NCBI RefSeq assembly: GCF_016469035.1 | Contig: NZ_JAEHJZ010000066.1 | Span: 1-49,720 of the forward strand | Source: Gelidibacter salicanalis | Lineage (GTDB): Bacteria > Bacteroidota > Bacteroidia > Flavobacteriales > Flavobacteriaceae | DNA: 49,720 nt | Reading direction: 5' to 3' | In this document: positions 33,412-42,851 of the stretch, piece after piece | How positions within the stretch are numbered: position 1 is the first letter of the stretch | How the letters are laid out: each line of letters starts with the position of its first letter | Notes under the pieces: generated by a model | Told to the model about the DNA's origin: nothing | What the model saw: only the letters and a program-made list of their open reading frames with translations | The model's database searches: none | Made by a program: the position numbers and the translations under genes

Positions 33412-36336
33412 TTAAAAGCCTATGTTCACTCCAAAGGTTACCGTTCTTGGATTTGGCAAAGCTCCGGCGTCAAAAGAAGCCGTGACATCTGAACTTGTTA
33501 CTCCTACAGAAGATACTTCTGGGTCATAGCCTTTGTAATCCGTGATGGTGAATAAATTTTGTCCACTAACATAAATTTTTACAGAATCAGAAAAACCTTT
33601 GATACTTGGTAGCGTGTAACCTAAAGATAAATTGCTTAATCTTATAAAACTACCATCTTCAATATTTCTAGTAGAGTTTATAAAATTGTTCCCAGATGTT
33701 GGACTATTAGGATCTAAAACCTCAGCACTTGTTGGCACTGTAATATTACCCGTAGCCAATCTGATAATTCCTAAAGTAGAATTTAAAACTTCATAGCCAT
33801 GTACGCCTCTCAATAAGAAATTCAAATCCCATTTTTTATAATTCAAGGTATTGTTTAAACCCCATGTAAACGTTGGTGTCCCGTTACCTATGATGCCTTG
33901 GTCTTCACTATACTGTGCCGCTCCATTTTCATCAGCACCTAAATATTGGTAGCCATAAAAATTACCTAACGGTTCTCCTACTTTAAGTAAAAACCAGTTT
34001 GATGAACCTCCAGCAGGATTGAATGGCGCAGGTGTTACAATTTGGTCAGGACCTCCAAGATCTACAATCTTATTATCAACAAAAGACATAGTTAAATTTG
34101 AATCCCAACTAAAATTTTCAGAATCTACAACGGCTGCTGAAAAAGTTACGTCAACACCAGTGTTTTCTACTTCACCAATGTTAGTCAAGATGGTTCCGCC
34201 ACCATTAGAAGCCAATACAGGTTTTTCTAACAATAAGTCCACCGTGTTTTTCTTATACCAATCAATACTTAAATTTAAGCGATTTTTTACTAAATTAAAA
34301 TCCACACCAACATTAATTTGTTTGGTAGTTTCCCAAGTAAGGTTTTCATCTACTAAGCCACCAAAGCCTACACCAACATCAAGAGAACTTCCATCAAAAG
34401 GAAAATTAAGACCTGTATTCAATTCTTGAAAGGTAGAATATGGAGCCACATTTTGATTTCCTGTCTCACCGTAACCAGCTCTTAACTTCAAGCTGTTAAC
34501 AAATGAATCATCAGTCAAAAATAAATTTCCTAGATTATAAGCTGCAGATACAGATGGAAAATATCCTGTTCTGTTGCCTTCGCGGAATCTTGAAGATTCA
34601 TCAACACGCATGGTAGCCGTTAAAAATAGATTTTGGTTAAAGTTAACTTCTGCTCTAGCAACATAGGAGTCAATAGCACTTGTTGATTTATTGGCATTGA
34701 TTCTTTGATTTTCAGCTAATTCAGCTAAGTAAAACGAATAAGCATCAGGATTTCCTGATAAAGAATATTGTGAAGCACTAAATCCTGCAGATTTAGAAGT
34801 TGACGATTGCAACTCATAAATACCAGTTAACTTCAAATTGGTAGTACCAAAATCATTATTCCAGGTTAAAATATTACTTAATTGATAATCTTCTCCTCTT
34901 CTAGAACCATAAGAAGCGTTTGGAGGAAAATTAGCAGAACCATCAGGAATACCATTATAAACTTCACTATTAAGACTTTTTTGAGATGAACCCGCCAAAA
35001 TTGTAAAGTTTAATTGATCAGTAAAGTCATAAGACAAGTTTAAATTAGCATTTAAACTATTGACAACATCATTACCATCGCGCTCTCTTTGTACTGCAAT
35101 AGGATTACGTAAAATAGAACCAAGATTTGATTCAATATTATAAGAACCATCAGGGTTGATAAAATTGACCGCTGGATTCCATCCTAAAACGGCTTGTACA
35201 CCACCTCTAACATCTTGCGCACCTCGTGTACCACCTGCAATTAGATTATGTGAATCTTCTTTACTACCATAAACGTTTAAACCTACAGTAAGTTTATCCG
35301 TTAGATCTACACTGATATTACTACGTAAAGAGTAGCGTTGGTAATCAGTATTAATGATGATACCATCTTGGCTCACCAAATTACCTGATAGGTAATAATT
35401 AACACGTCCTTCTCTACCACTGGCAGTTACTTGTACATTATTAGTAATGGCTGTTCTAAAATATTCATCTTGATAATCAGCTCCTCCATTAATAATCTCG
35501 GCACCAGCACCAGCAAAATCTACAAATTGTTGAGGTGATAACAAATCATATTTTTTAGGAACTACTGAAGACGAAAGAAAATAATTTACGTGAATTTGAG
35601 GTACACCTGCTTTACCTCTTTTAGTAGCCACCAATATAACACCATTGGAACCTCTTGAACCGTAAATGGCCGTAGCAGATGCATCTTTTAATACATCAAT
35701 GCTTTGAATGTCATTAGTATTTAAACTTGACAAATCGCCACCGATAATACCATCAATAACCACTAAAGGCTGATTGTTACCTGTAATGGAGTTAGATCCA
35801 CGTATACGAATTTTAATATCTCCACCCGGCGCGCCTGAATTTTTAGAAACATTTACCCCCGCAGTACGTGATTGTAATGCATCTTCTGCTCTTGTAAGTG
35901 GTTGGTTTTCAAAATCTTTAGCACCAACACTGGAAATAGCACCAGTAAGATCGCTCTTTTTTGCAGTACCATAACCTACTAATACAATTTCGTCTAAGCT
36001 ATTATCACCTTTTAAAGTTACATTAATAGTTGTTTGTGAACCGACAGCAACTTCTGTAGCTACATAGCCTACATAAGAGAACACTAAGATTGCACCTTGA
36101 GAAACTGTGATGGCATAATTACCATCAAAATCTGATACAGCCCCGTTTGAGGTTCCCTTTTCTAGAACACTTGCACCTGGCAAAAGTTCTCCTTGGTCAT
36201 CTTTTATAGTCCCCGTGATTTCTTTAGTCTGCGCCAGTGCAGACATGCTGAATATGGAAAAACATAAAAGAATAAGAAATACGAATTTCCCACTGGTCCG
36301 CGGTGCGTTCGAATTGGTTTTTAATTGATTTTTCAT
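33412..36336 (-). CDS. SusC-family TonB-dependent outer-membrane transporter (SusC2)
   Basis: TonB-dependent transporter of 974 residues with signal peptide ending near FSMSALAQTKEITG. Domain order is as in SusC1: carboxypeptidase-regulatory-like domain (~38-110), plug (IVLVGYGTAKKSDLTGAISSV, VVIDGIIGGDLSSLN, IDVLKDASATAIYGSRGSNG) and barrel ending TFGVNIGF. It starts 183 bases downstream of the HTCS stop and carries the same promoter block as SusC1. The shorter barrel and different loop sequences compared with SusC1 suggest a different oligosaccharide. Confidence 0.94.
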   Translation of the reverse strand: MKNQLKTNSNAPRTSGKFVFLILLCFSIFSMSALAQTKEITGTIKDDQGELLPGASVLEKGTSNGAVSDFDGNYAITVSQGAILVFSYVGYVATEVAVGSQTTINVTLKGDNSLDEIVLVGYGTAKKSDLTGAISSVGAKDFENQPLTRAEDALQSRTAGVNVSKNSGAPGGDIKIRIRGSNSITGNNQPLVVIDGIIGGDLSSLNTNDIQSIDVLKDASATAIYGSRGSNGVILVATKRGKAGVPQIHVNYFLSSSVVPKKYDLLSPQQFVDFAGAGAEIINGGADYQDEYFRTAITNNVQVTASGREGRVNYYLSGNLVSQDGIIINTDYQRYSLRSNISVDLTDKLTVGLNVYGSKEDSHNLIAGGTRGAQDVRGGVQAVLGWNPAVNFINPDGSYNIESNLGSILRNPIAVQRERDGNDVVNSLNANLNLSYDFTDQLNFTILAGSSQKSLNSEVYNGIPDGSANFPPNASYGSRRGEDYQLSNILTWNNDFGTTNLKLTGIYELQSSTSKSAGFSASQYSLSGNPDAYSFYLAELAENQRINANKSTSAIDSYVARAEVNFNQNLFLTATMRVDESSRFREGNRTGYFPSVSAAYNLGNLFLTDDSFVNSLKLRAGYGETGNQNVAPYSTFQELNTGLNFPFDGSSLDVGVGFGGLVDENLTWETTKQINVGVDFNLVKNRLNLSIDWYKKNTVDLLLEKPVLASNGGGTILTNIGEVENTGVDVTFSAAVVDSENFSWDSNLTMSFVDNKIVDLGGPDQIVTPAPFNPAGGSSNWFLLKVGEPLGNFYGYQYLGADENGAAQYSEDQGIIGNGTPTFTWGLNNTLNYKKWDLNFLLRGVHGYEVLNSTLGIIRLATGNITVPTSAEVLDPNSPTSGNNFINSTRNIEDGSFIRLSNLSLGYTLPSIKGFSDSVKIYVSGQNLFTITDYKGYDPEVSSVGVTSSDVTASFDAGALPNPRTVTFGVNIGF

Positions 36337-36379
36337 TTGCGTGTTAGTTTTATGACTTTATTTATGTAAATAATAGTTA

Positions 36380-36448
36380 GGTAAATTTAAGATCTTGTTA
36401 ACATCTAGGCGGGGGTAAATCAGACAATTTGGAAGGGGCTAGCTGTTC
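36380..36448 (-). promoter_or_regulatory. susC2 promoter with candidate HTCS binding block
   Basis: Second full copy of the block: GAACAGCT (36441-36448), a C-run at 36435-36438, a second C-run at 36411-36415, TGTTAAC at 36396-36402 and CTTAAATTTACC (36380-36391) as a -7-like box. Element positions agree with the susC1 copy to the base at both ends, with the inner C-runs displaced by about one base. Confidence 0.65.
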
Positions 36449-36518
36449 ATTTAGGTTAAAAACCACTGATTACTAGGTGTTCTATCCTTGACTATAAAAA
36501 AAAAGAGGCTATAGTGCT

Positions 36519-39500
36519 TTAGGGTTGATCTTCAGTAGTATCGCTAAAATCTGGTGTGTTTTTAGTGCGGTAATCTGATGGTAACTCATCAAATAATTTT
36601 TGGAAAGATTTTCTAAAATGTTTTAAGTCATTAAACCCAAGATCATAGGCAATTTCTGAGATATTGAGCTGGGTCTGTAGTATGAGTTGCCCTGCTCGTT
36701 TCAATTTTATAGTTCTGATAAATTCAGTTATGGATTGATCCGTCAATGCTTTTAATTTGCGATATAACGCAGAGCGACTCATGCCCATTTCATCTACAAA
36801 ATCAGTAATGGCATAATCTGAATCGTTAATATGGGCTTCAATTAATCCGATCGCTTTTTGCAAAAAGACCTCATCTTGAGAGACAACATCAGGCACAGAA
36901 GGTTGAAGAATGAGATCCTTTTTAAATTTCTCTATCAGTCTTTTTCTGGTTTGTAATAAATTATTAACCCTCATCTCTAACACGTTGGCATTAAAGGGTT
37001 TGGTAATGTAGGCATCCGCACCGGTTTGAAAACCTTGTTTCTGGGCAGCTTCTGATGTTTTAGCAGTTAATAACAACACCGGAATATGACTGGTTAAAAT
37101 ATTCGTTTTGATATGCTGACATAACTCAATACCGTCCATCTTTGGCATCATCACATCACTGATAATAAGGTCTACTTTATGATTGTTTGCAATTTCGATG
37201 GCCATTTCGCCGTGTTCGGCTTCAAAAATTTCGTAATCAGTTTCAAAAATCGATTTGATGAATAAGCGTACTTCAATATTATCCTCAACGATTAAAATTG
37301 TGACATCTGAGGTGTTTTCAGGGCGTTCTTCCACATCTTCATCATGCTCTTCAGCAGTCATTTCCTTAATCATGTAATTTGGACTGCTAAAGTAGAATGC
37401 CCCAGAAGTGGCATCAGTTTCCTGAATGATGTCCATGTCTGATAAATGCTGATCTCCCAATGGTAATAAGGCAATAAATGTAGTGCCATCGCCTTTGTTA
37501 CGCTTCGCTTTAATTTGGCCCTTATGCAATTCAACAATACTCTTAGTTAAGGCCAAACCAATACCCGTTCCTGACCGGGTGGTATCATCTTGTCCTAATT
37601 GGTAGAATCTGTCAAAGATAAATTTAAGATCTTCTTTAGGAACACCCCTCCCACTATCTTTAACTTCTAGCCTCAAGAATTCCGTAAACATGAGTTTACG
37701 CTTGTTTTTAGTCACTTTAGAAAGATGAATGGATATTTTCCCGCCCTCCGGTGTGAATTTAAATGCATTGGACAAGAGATTGTAAATGACCTTTTTTAAA
37801 TTGATTTTATCAAACCAAAGTTCAATGGTATCATCTTCAGAATGAAATTGAAAATCAATGTTTCTAAGTCGTGCCACTTCATCAAAGGACACCTTAGTAT
37901 GTTCAATAAACGGCACAATATTACTTTTGGATGCTGCCAACTTAAGATGACCAGATTCGCTCTTTCTAAAATCTAAGAGTTGGTTGATCAGTTGTAGCAA
38001 CACACTTGCATTTCTATGCATAATTTCATGTTGCCTTTGAATGTAGTCCGTCCCAATATTTTTATGTAACATGCGCTCCAATGGCCCAATAATTAAAGTC
38101 AATGGTGTACGGAAATCGTGAGAAACGTTGGTAAACAAACGCAATTTCATCTGATTGATCTCTTCTAAACGTTCTTTCTCTAAACGCTCCTGCTTAAGTT
38201 CATTTTTCTCATGGATTCTTAACAGACTATATTTTCGGAACAAGTAAAGAGCAGTTGCAATCAGCAGGCCATATATAACATACGCCCACCAGGTTACCCA
38301 CGGTGCTGCCTCTATGGTCAAATTCATTGAAGCGCCTTCCTCATTCCAAATGCCATCACTGTTGGAAGCTTTAACTCTAAAGGTGTAATCTCCAGAATTT
38401 AAGTTAGTATACGTGGCTGATTTATTATTACCAATAGTAATCCAATCGTCATCAAAGCCTTCAAGTTTATAGGCATATTGATTTTTATTAGATTGCGAAT
38501 AGCTCAACGCTACAAAATTAAAACTCACTATATTTTGATCATGACTAAGGGTTACGGGGCCTTCCTCATTCCCATTAATTAAATATGGTTTGTTATTCAC
38601 CCAAAACGAGGTTATAGATACAGGCGGAATAAAGGCATTCTCAATAATATCATTGGGGTTGAAATATGTAATACCATTTGCGCCACCAAATATCAAATCG
38701 CCATTTTTAAGTTTTTTAAACGCACCATAATTGAATTCGTTTCCCACTAAGCCATCAGAGACATCATAATTGGTAAAGGTTTTAAAAGCCAAATCAAAAC
38801 GACTCAATCCGTTGTTGGTACTGAGCCAAACCGTATTAAAGTCGTCAGGAAGAATGCCATAAATGACCTCATTAGGCAGGCCGTCAGACATCCCATATTT
38901 TGTGCTTTGCTGACTTTGATTATTATAATGGTATAAACCGTCACCTTCAGTGGCTATCCATAAATTCTCACGTGGATCTTCATAAGCATATAATGTGGCA
39001 TGGCTATGCCCAGACTGATCAGCATTTATTTTATAAGGTATCCGTGTTAATTGATGCGTGATAATATTTACTTTTGCCAAGCCGCTATTACTGGAAATAA
39101 GCAAACTATTTTTATTAGCCATGGGCGTAATGGCGTAAATAATTGAACCTATCTGATGTAATGAATCTGTAATTCTGACCATAGATTGAATATCGTGCCG
39201 CCATTTATTCAATCCGCCACCTGAGGTTCCAATCCAAATATCCTGACGTGCATCTTCAAATAATGAAATGATGCGATTGCTACTTATGGTAGTGTTGTCC
39301 GATGGATCGTGATTAAATTTCTTAAAACTGAAAGGTTTTGATGAAGAATTTAAAACATTAAGTCCACCATCATGGGTGCCTATCCAATATTTCCCATCAC
39401 TCGCCCTAATCATGGCTTTTACGTTATCTGTACTTAAACTTTTTGAATCGTCGTTACTGTGTGTATAGTATGAAAATCGGCCTTCAGCATTGTTATAGAT

Positions 39501-40679
39501 ATTGATTCCGCCACCTTCCGTAGCAATCCATAAATTTTGTTTAGAATCTTCTATAATAGCACTGACTACTTTATAATTCAACTTGGAGTTATTTGTACCG
39601 GCTGTAAAACTTTTAAACACATCATAACTTCTATCATAGTAATTGACACCACCCGCATAGGTACCAATCCAGAAATCGCCTTTAATATCTTCGATGAATG
39701 TGTAAATAGAATTTTGACTTAAACTGGTTCTGTCATTTTCATCGTGGAGATAATGGACCACCTTGTTACTATCCTTATAGATTACAAATAATCCATTATA
39801 CGTTCCAACCCATAGATTCTGGTCTTTATCCTGATATATGATCCTCACTTCGTCAGTAATTGGCGGAGTGCTTTGACCTTCTAAGGTGTGGATTTTAAAC
39901 GTGTCTGAGGAATTATCGAAGCGGTATAACCCATTCTTATACCCTAACCAAACTTGTTTTTGCTCATTTTCATAGATGACGGGTGCATAATTCCTGTTGC
40001 CTTCTGTAATATCTCCTTGTGGGTATTTGTACGCTTTATATGTTTGGGATGTAGGATTGTAAACCATAATCGCGGTGGCGGTGCAAATCCACAAATTTCC
40101 ATCTGTAGTTTTAAGTAATGAGCGCACTTGATAATTAGGGTAATCCCTTTGATTGTCTCCTATTAATACGGCTACGCTTTTTAAAGTTTGCGGATTAAAT
40201 TGCTTCAGTCCCACATTTGTGCCCAGCCATAATGAGCCATCTGCCGTGGCTTCCATATCCCAAATTTCAGTAGTAGAACTATTGCCTTGGTTGTCCGATG
40301 GCAAAAAACGCATAAATCTATTCTCATTAGGAATAAATTTATTCAGTCCGTTCATTGTACCAATCCATAAATTGCCATGCTGATCTTCAATGAGCGATTT
40401 AATATAACTATTACTAATTGACGTACTATCTTGGGAATTGTGTCTATAAGTGACAAATTTTTGACCATCAAATTTATTGAGACCATCTCGAGTACCAAAC
40501 CACATAAAGCCTTTACTATCTTGAAGAATGCAAAGTACTGAACTTTGTGACAGCCCTTCAGTAAGCGAATATTGCTTAAACTTTAATTTTTGATTGTCAT
40601 TTAAAATGCTTTGACCAAAACTTAAACAGTTAGTTATTAAAAAAATAAAAATCAGCAGTTTTTTGTGGATGAGCATCAT
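36519..40679 (-). CDS. Hybrid two-component system sensor/regulator (HTCS)
   Basis: Single-polypeptide sensor and transcription activator of 1386 residues that likely senses an oligosaccharide in the periplasm and activates the susC promoters. It has a signal peptide (FIFLITNCLSFGQ). About 14 Reg_prop beta-propeller repeats follow (GFMWFGTRDGLNKFDG, GNLWIGTMNGLNKF, QNLWIATEGGGINIY, residues ~40-700), then a Y_Y_Y domain (YAYKLEGFDDDWITIGN, ~715-785) and one membrane segment near 793-813. The histidine kinase contains FTNVSHDFRTPLTL with the phospho-acceptor His near 852 and an ATPase domain (GRGVPKEDLKFIFDRFYQ, GTGIGLALTKSIVE). The receiver contains ILIVEDNIEVR and ISDVMMPKMDG with Asp near 1175. 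An AraC-type HTH ends the protein (ISEIAYDLGFNDLKHFRKSFQKLF). It lies 38 bases downstream of lacI on the same strand. Confidence 0.95.
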   Translation of the reverse strand: MMLIHKKLLIFIFLITNCLSFGQSILNDNQKLKFKQYSLTEGLSQSSVLCILQDSKGFMWFGTRDGLNKFDGQKFVTYRHNSQDSTSISNSYIKSLIEDQHGNLWIGTMNGLNKFIPNENRFMRFLPSDNQGNSSTTEIWDMEATADGSLWLGTNVGLKQFNPQTLKSVAVLIGDNQRDYPNYQVRSLLKTTDGNLWICTATAIMVYNPTSQTYKAYKYPQGDITEGNRNYAPVIYENEQKQVWLGYKNGLYRFDNSSDTFKIHTLEGQSTPPITDEVRIIYQDKDQNLWVGTYNGLFVIYKDSNKVVHYLHDENDRTSLSQNSIYTFIEDIKGDFWIGTYAGGVNYYDRSYDVFKSFTAGTNNSKLNYKVVSAIIEDSKQNLWIATEGGGINIYNNAEGRFSYYTHSNDDSKSLSTDNVKAMIRASDGKYWIGTHDGGLNVLNSSSKPFSFKKFNHDPSDNTTISSNRIISLFEDARQDIWIGTSGGGLNKWRHDIQSMVRITDSLHQIGSIIYAITPMANKNSLLISSNSGLAKVNIITHQLTRIPYKINADQSGHSHATLYAYEDPRENLWIATEGDGLYHYNNQSQQSTKYGMSDGLPNEVIYGILPDDFNTVWLSTNNGLSRFDLAFKTFTNYDVSDGLVGNEFNYGAFKKLKNGDLIFGGANGITYFNPNDIIENAFIPPVSITSFWVNNKPYLINGNEEGPVTLSHDQNIVSFNFVALSYSQSNKNQYAYKLEGFDDDWITIGNNKSATYTNLNSGDYTFRVKASNSDGIWNEEGASMNLTIEAAPWVTWWAYVIYGLLIATALYLFRKYSLLRIHEKNELKQERLEKERLEEINQMKLRLFTNVSHDFRTPLTLIIGPLERMLHKNIGTDYIQRQHEIMHRNASVLLQLINQLLDFRKSESGHLKLAASKSNIVPFIEHTKVSFDEVARLRNIDFQFHSEDDTIELWFDKINLKKVIYNLLSNAFKFTPEGGKISIHLSKVTKNKRKLMFTEFLRLEVKDSGRGVPKEDLKFIFDRFYQLGQDDTTRSGTGIGLALTKSIVELHKGQIKAKRNKGDGTTFIALLPLGDQHLSDMDIIQETDATSGAFYFSSPNYMIKEMTAEEHDEDVEERPENTSDVTILIVEDNIEVRLFIKSIFETDYEIFEAEHGEMAIEIANNHKVDLIISDVMMPKMDGIELCQHIKTNILTSHIPVLLLTAKTSEAAQKQGFQTGADAYITKPFNANVLEMRVNNLLQTRKRLIEKFKKDLILQPSVPDVVSQDEVFLQKAIGLIEAHINDSDYAITDFVDEMGMSRSALYRKLKALTDQSITEFIRTIKLKRAGQLILQTQLNISEIAYDLGFNDLKHFRKSFQKLFDELPSDYRTKNTPDFSDTTEDQP

Positions 40680-40717
40680 ACTAGGTCTCAGTTATTTTTA
40701 AAATATGAAGATAATAA

Positions 40718-41755
40718 TTAATCTTTTGGTTGTTTTCCTTTTTGAGAAGAGTTTCGCTCTATCAAATTCGCATGGATTATAATATGTTCATTGGTTGTAT
40801 GTTTAGTGCCATTTTTAATTTGCGACACCAGCAATTCTGTAGCACTTCTACCGATGTCGAATCCAGGTTGGTTGATGGTTGTCAACGAAGGCTCAATAAT
40901 AGCAGAAATTGTTTCATTACTAAAACCGACCACCGCAATATCTTTAGGCACCGTAATACCCTCCCTCTTTAACTGTTGCATGGCACTAATGGCCGCCACA
41001 TCATTAGCAGAAAAAATACCATCCACCCTAAAAGATAAGGCAAGCATTTTGTTGACATTATCTATCCCATCCTGTTCCATCAATCGCGAACTAAATAGCA
41101 GCGCATCATTAAAATCAAGATTATGTTTTGACAATGCTGCTTTATAACCTTCAAATCTATTTTTGTAAATCTCCAAATGAAGAGGTCCCGAAAAATGTGC
41201 AATACTTTGACATCCTTTAATAATTAAATGCTCAGTAGCATCAAATCCTGCTTTAAAATCATCAATAAGCACACTACTTGTCTCCGGAATATTACAATGA
41301 CGGTCAAAAAATACAAAAGGAATTTTTCGCTGTTTTAAGCCTTCAAAATGATCGTAATTTTCAGTCTCCATTGAGATCGATACCAACACACCATCTACTC
41401 TATTGGCTAATAAGGTATTAATATTACTTTGCTCCCGCTCTAATAGCTCTAGCGATTGACAGATGATAACATTAAAACCTAATTTATAGGCTGTTTCCTC
41501 AATGCCTGCAATGGCCGAAGAAAAGAAATGTCTGGAAATTCGAGGTACAATAACCCCTAAGGTATTGGTTTTATTCAGCCTTAAGTTTGAGGCCAAGTGA
41601 TTGCGTTGATATCCCAATTCATTGGCCTTGGCAATAATTCTATTCTTTGTCTTCTCTGTAACACGTGGACTGTTATTAAGCGCCCTAGAAACAGTAGAAC
41701 TATCAATATTCAATAGTTTAGCGATGTCGTGAATCGTAATTTTATCAGAGTCCAT
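40718..41755 (-). CDS. LacI-family transcriptional regulator
   Basis: DNA-binding regulator of 345 residues. The N-terminal HTH is TIHDIAKLLNIDSSTVSRALNN (residues ~7-28), followed by the hinge RVTEKTKNRIIAKANELGYQRNHLASNLR. The periplasmic-binding-type effector domain starts at NTLGVIVPRISRHFFSSAIAGIEE and ends with VVGFSNETISAIIEPSLTTINQPGFDIG. It is divergent from kduI across a 235-base region that contains a perfect 28-bp palindrome, so repression of kduI-kduD-DUF4861 and of itself is likely. The effector is probably a pathway intermediate such as a keto-deoxyuronate; this is inference. HTCS follows on the same strand, suggesting linked expression of the two regulators. Confidence 0.93.
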   Translation of the reverse strand: MDSDKITIHDIAKLLNIDSSTVSRALNNSPRVTEKTKNRIIAKANELGYQRNHLASNLRLNKTNTLGVIVPRISRHFFSSAIAGIEETAYKLGFNVIICQSLELLEREQSNINTLLANRVDGVLVSISMETENYDHFEGLKQRKIPFVFFDRHCNIPETSSVLIDDFKAGFDATEHLIIKGCQSIAHFSGPLHLEIYKNRFEGYKAALSKHNLDFNDALLFSSRLMEQDGIDNVNKMLALSFRVDGIFSANDVAAISAMQQLKREGITVPKDIAVVGFSNETISAIIEPSLTTINQPGFDIGRSATELLVSQIKNGTKHTTNEHIIIHANLIERNSSQKGKQPKD

Positions 41756-41888
41756 ACCTTATTTTTAAACACTCAACATGTTAGAGTGCTGTTACTGCGC
41801 CTTGTAGACACTTGCTGAATACTGCCGAAAATTTTTACAAATGATCCTATCATTTCATATTGAATTATAGAGATTTAAATAGCTTTAA

Positions 41889-41896
41889 CAAATATA
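41889..41896 (-). promoter_or_regulatory. Possible -7 box of lacI
   Basis: On the minus strand this reads TATATTTG, a match to TAnnTTTG. It lies directly beside the palindromic operator, which would cover the upstream part of this promoter and allow autoregulation. No clear -33 element was seen at standard spacing. Confidence 0.45.
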
Positions 41897-41899
41897 TAC

Positions 41900-41927
41900 A
41901 TAAAAATACAATCGATTGTATTTTTAT
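41900..41927. promoter_or_regulatory. Perfect 28-bp palindrome, candidate LacI operator
   Basis: A perfect inverted repeat centred on ATC|GAT at 41913/41914, with inner sequence AATACAATCGATTGTATT. A central CG in an even palindrome is typical of LacI-family operators. It lies between divergent lacI and kduI, next to -7-like boxes on both sides (TATATTTG at 41889-41896 on the minus strand, TACTTTTA at 41933-41940 on the plus strand), where binding would block both promoters. Confidence 0.75.
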
Positions 41928-41990
41928 TTTATTACTTTTACATCTCTAATAGATAGAGTTATAAATATTATTCATCAAAAACGCTACACC

Positions 41991-42833
41991 ATGAAAACGA
42001 CCTATGACGTGAGATATGCATCTTCTCCGAACGATGTAAAAACATATGATACTGAAAAACTACGTAATGAATTTTTGATAGATTCACTAATGAAACCGGA
42101 CGCCATCCATTTTGTTTACACCCATTATGACCGCTATATGGCAGGAAGCGCGGTACCCACCACTACGTCTTTAAAGTTAGAAACGGTGGATGCTTTAAAA
42201 TCTGAGTTCTTTTTAGAACGCCGAGAATTGGGGATAATTAATGTTGGAGATCAAGGCACCGTCACTGTAGATGGAACTGATTATGTATTAGACCACAAAG
42301 AAGCACTTTATGTTGGACAAGGCAACAAAGACGTTGTTTTTAAAAGTACGTCTAAAGACAAACCAGCAAAATTTTATTTGAATTCTGCACCGGCACACAA
42401 AGCATTCCCAACCAAGAAAATTGGCGCTGATGATGTGGAGGTGATTGAATTAGGCGCTCCTGAGACTGCAAACGCCAGAACCTTAAGAAAATATATTGTA
42501 AACAGCGTTGTTGATGTCTGCCAATTACAAATGGGAATGACAACGCTTAAACCAGGGAGTTCTTGGAATACGATGCCGGCTCACGTACATGACCGCCGTA
42601 TGGAAGTCTATTTCTATTTTGAAATTCCCGAAGATCAAGCGGTGTGTCATTTTATGGGACAACCACAGGAAACAAGACATATTTGGATGGCTAATAACCA
42701 AGCTGTCATTTCACCACCATGGTCTATCCATTCAGGTTCAGGTACCAGTAGCTATACATTTATCTGGGGAATGTCAGGTGAAAATTTAGATTATGGCGAT
42801 ATGGACCATTGTAAAATAAACGAATTAAGATAA
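41991..42833 (+). CDS. kduI: 5-keto-4-deoxyuronate isomerase
   Basis: Predicted 4-deoxy-L-threo-5-hexosulose-uronate ketol-isomerase, converting the unsaturated uronate opened to its keto form into 3-deoxy-D-glycero-2,5-hexodiulosonate in the cytoplasm. The cupin metal ligands are visible: MPAHVHDRRMEVYFYF gives H-x-H and Glu, and PPWSIHSGSGT the later His. About 280 residues from the ATG at 41991 fits the family length. An upstream in-frame ATG at 41916 lies inside the operator palindrome and is rejected as a start. No signal peptide, as expected. First gene of a three-gene plus-strand unit under the candidate LacI operator; it takes the product of the GH88 enzymes. Confidence 0.95.
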   Translation: MKTTYDVRYASSPNDVKTYDTEKLRNEFLIDSLMKPDAIHFVYTHYDRYMAGSAVPTTTSLKLETVDALKSEFFLERRELGIINVGDQGTVTVDGTDYVLDHKEALYVGQGNKDVVFKSTSKDKPAKFYLNSAPAHKAFPTKKIGADDVEVIELGAPETANARTLRKYIVNSVVDVCQLQMGMTTLKPGSSWNTMPAHVHDRRMEVYFYFEIPEDQAVCHFMGQPQETRHIWMANNQAVISPPWSIHSGSGTSSYTFIWGMSGENLDYGDMDHCKINELR

Positions 42834-42851
42834 ACTTAAAACAACATAACT

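Noticed and set aside
41916-41990. Upstream in-frame ATG extending kduI by 25 residues
   Set aside because: It lies inside the palindromic operator and the -7 region; KduI proteins are about 280 residues, matching the start at 41991.
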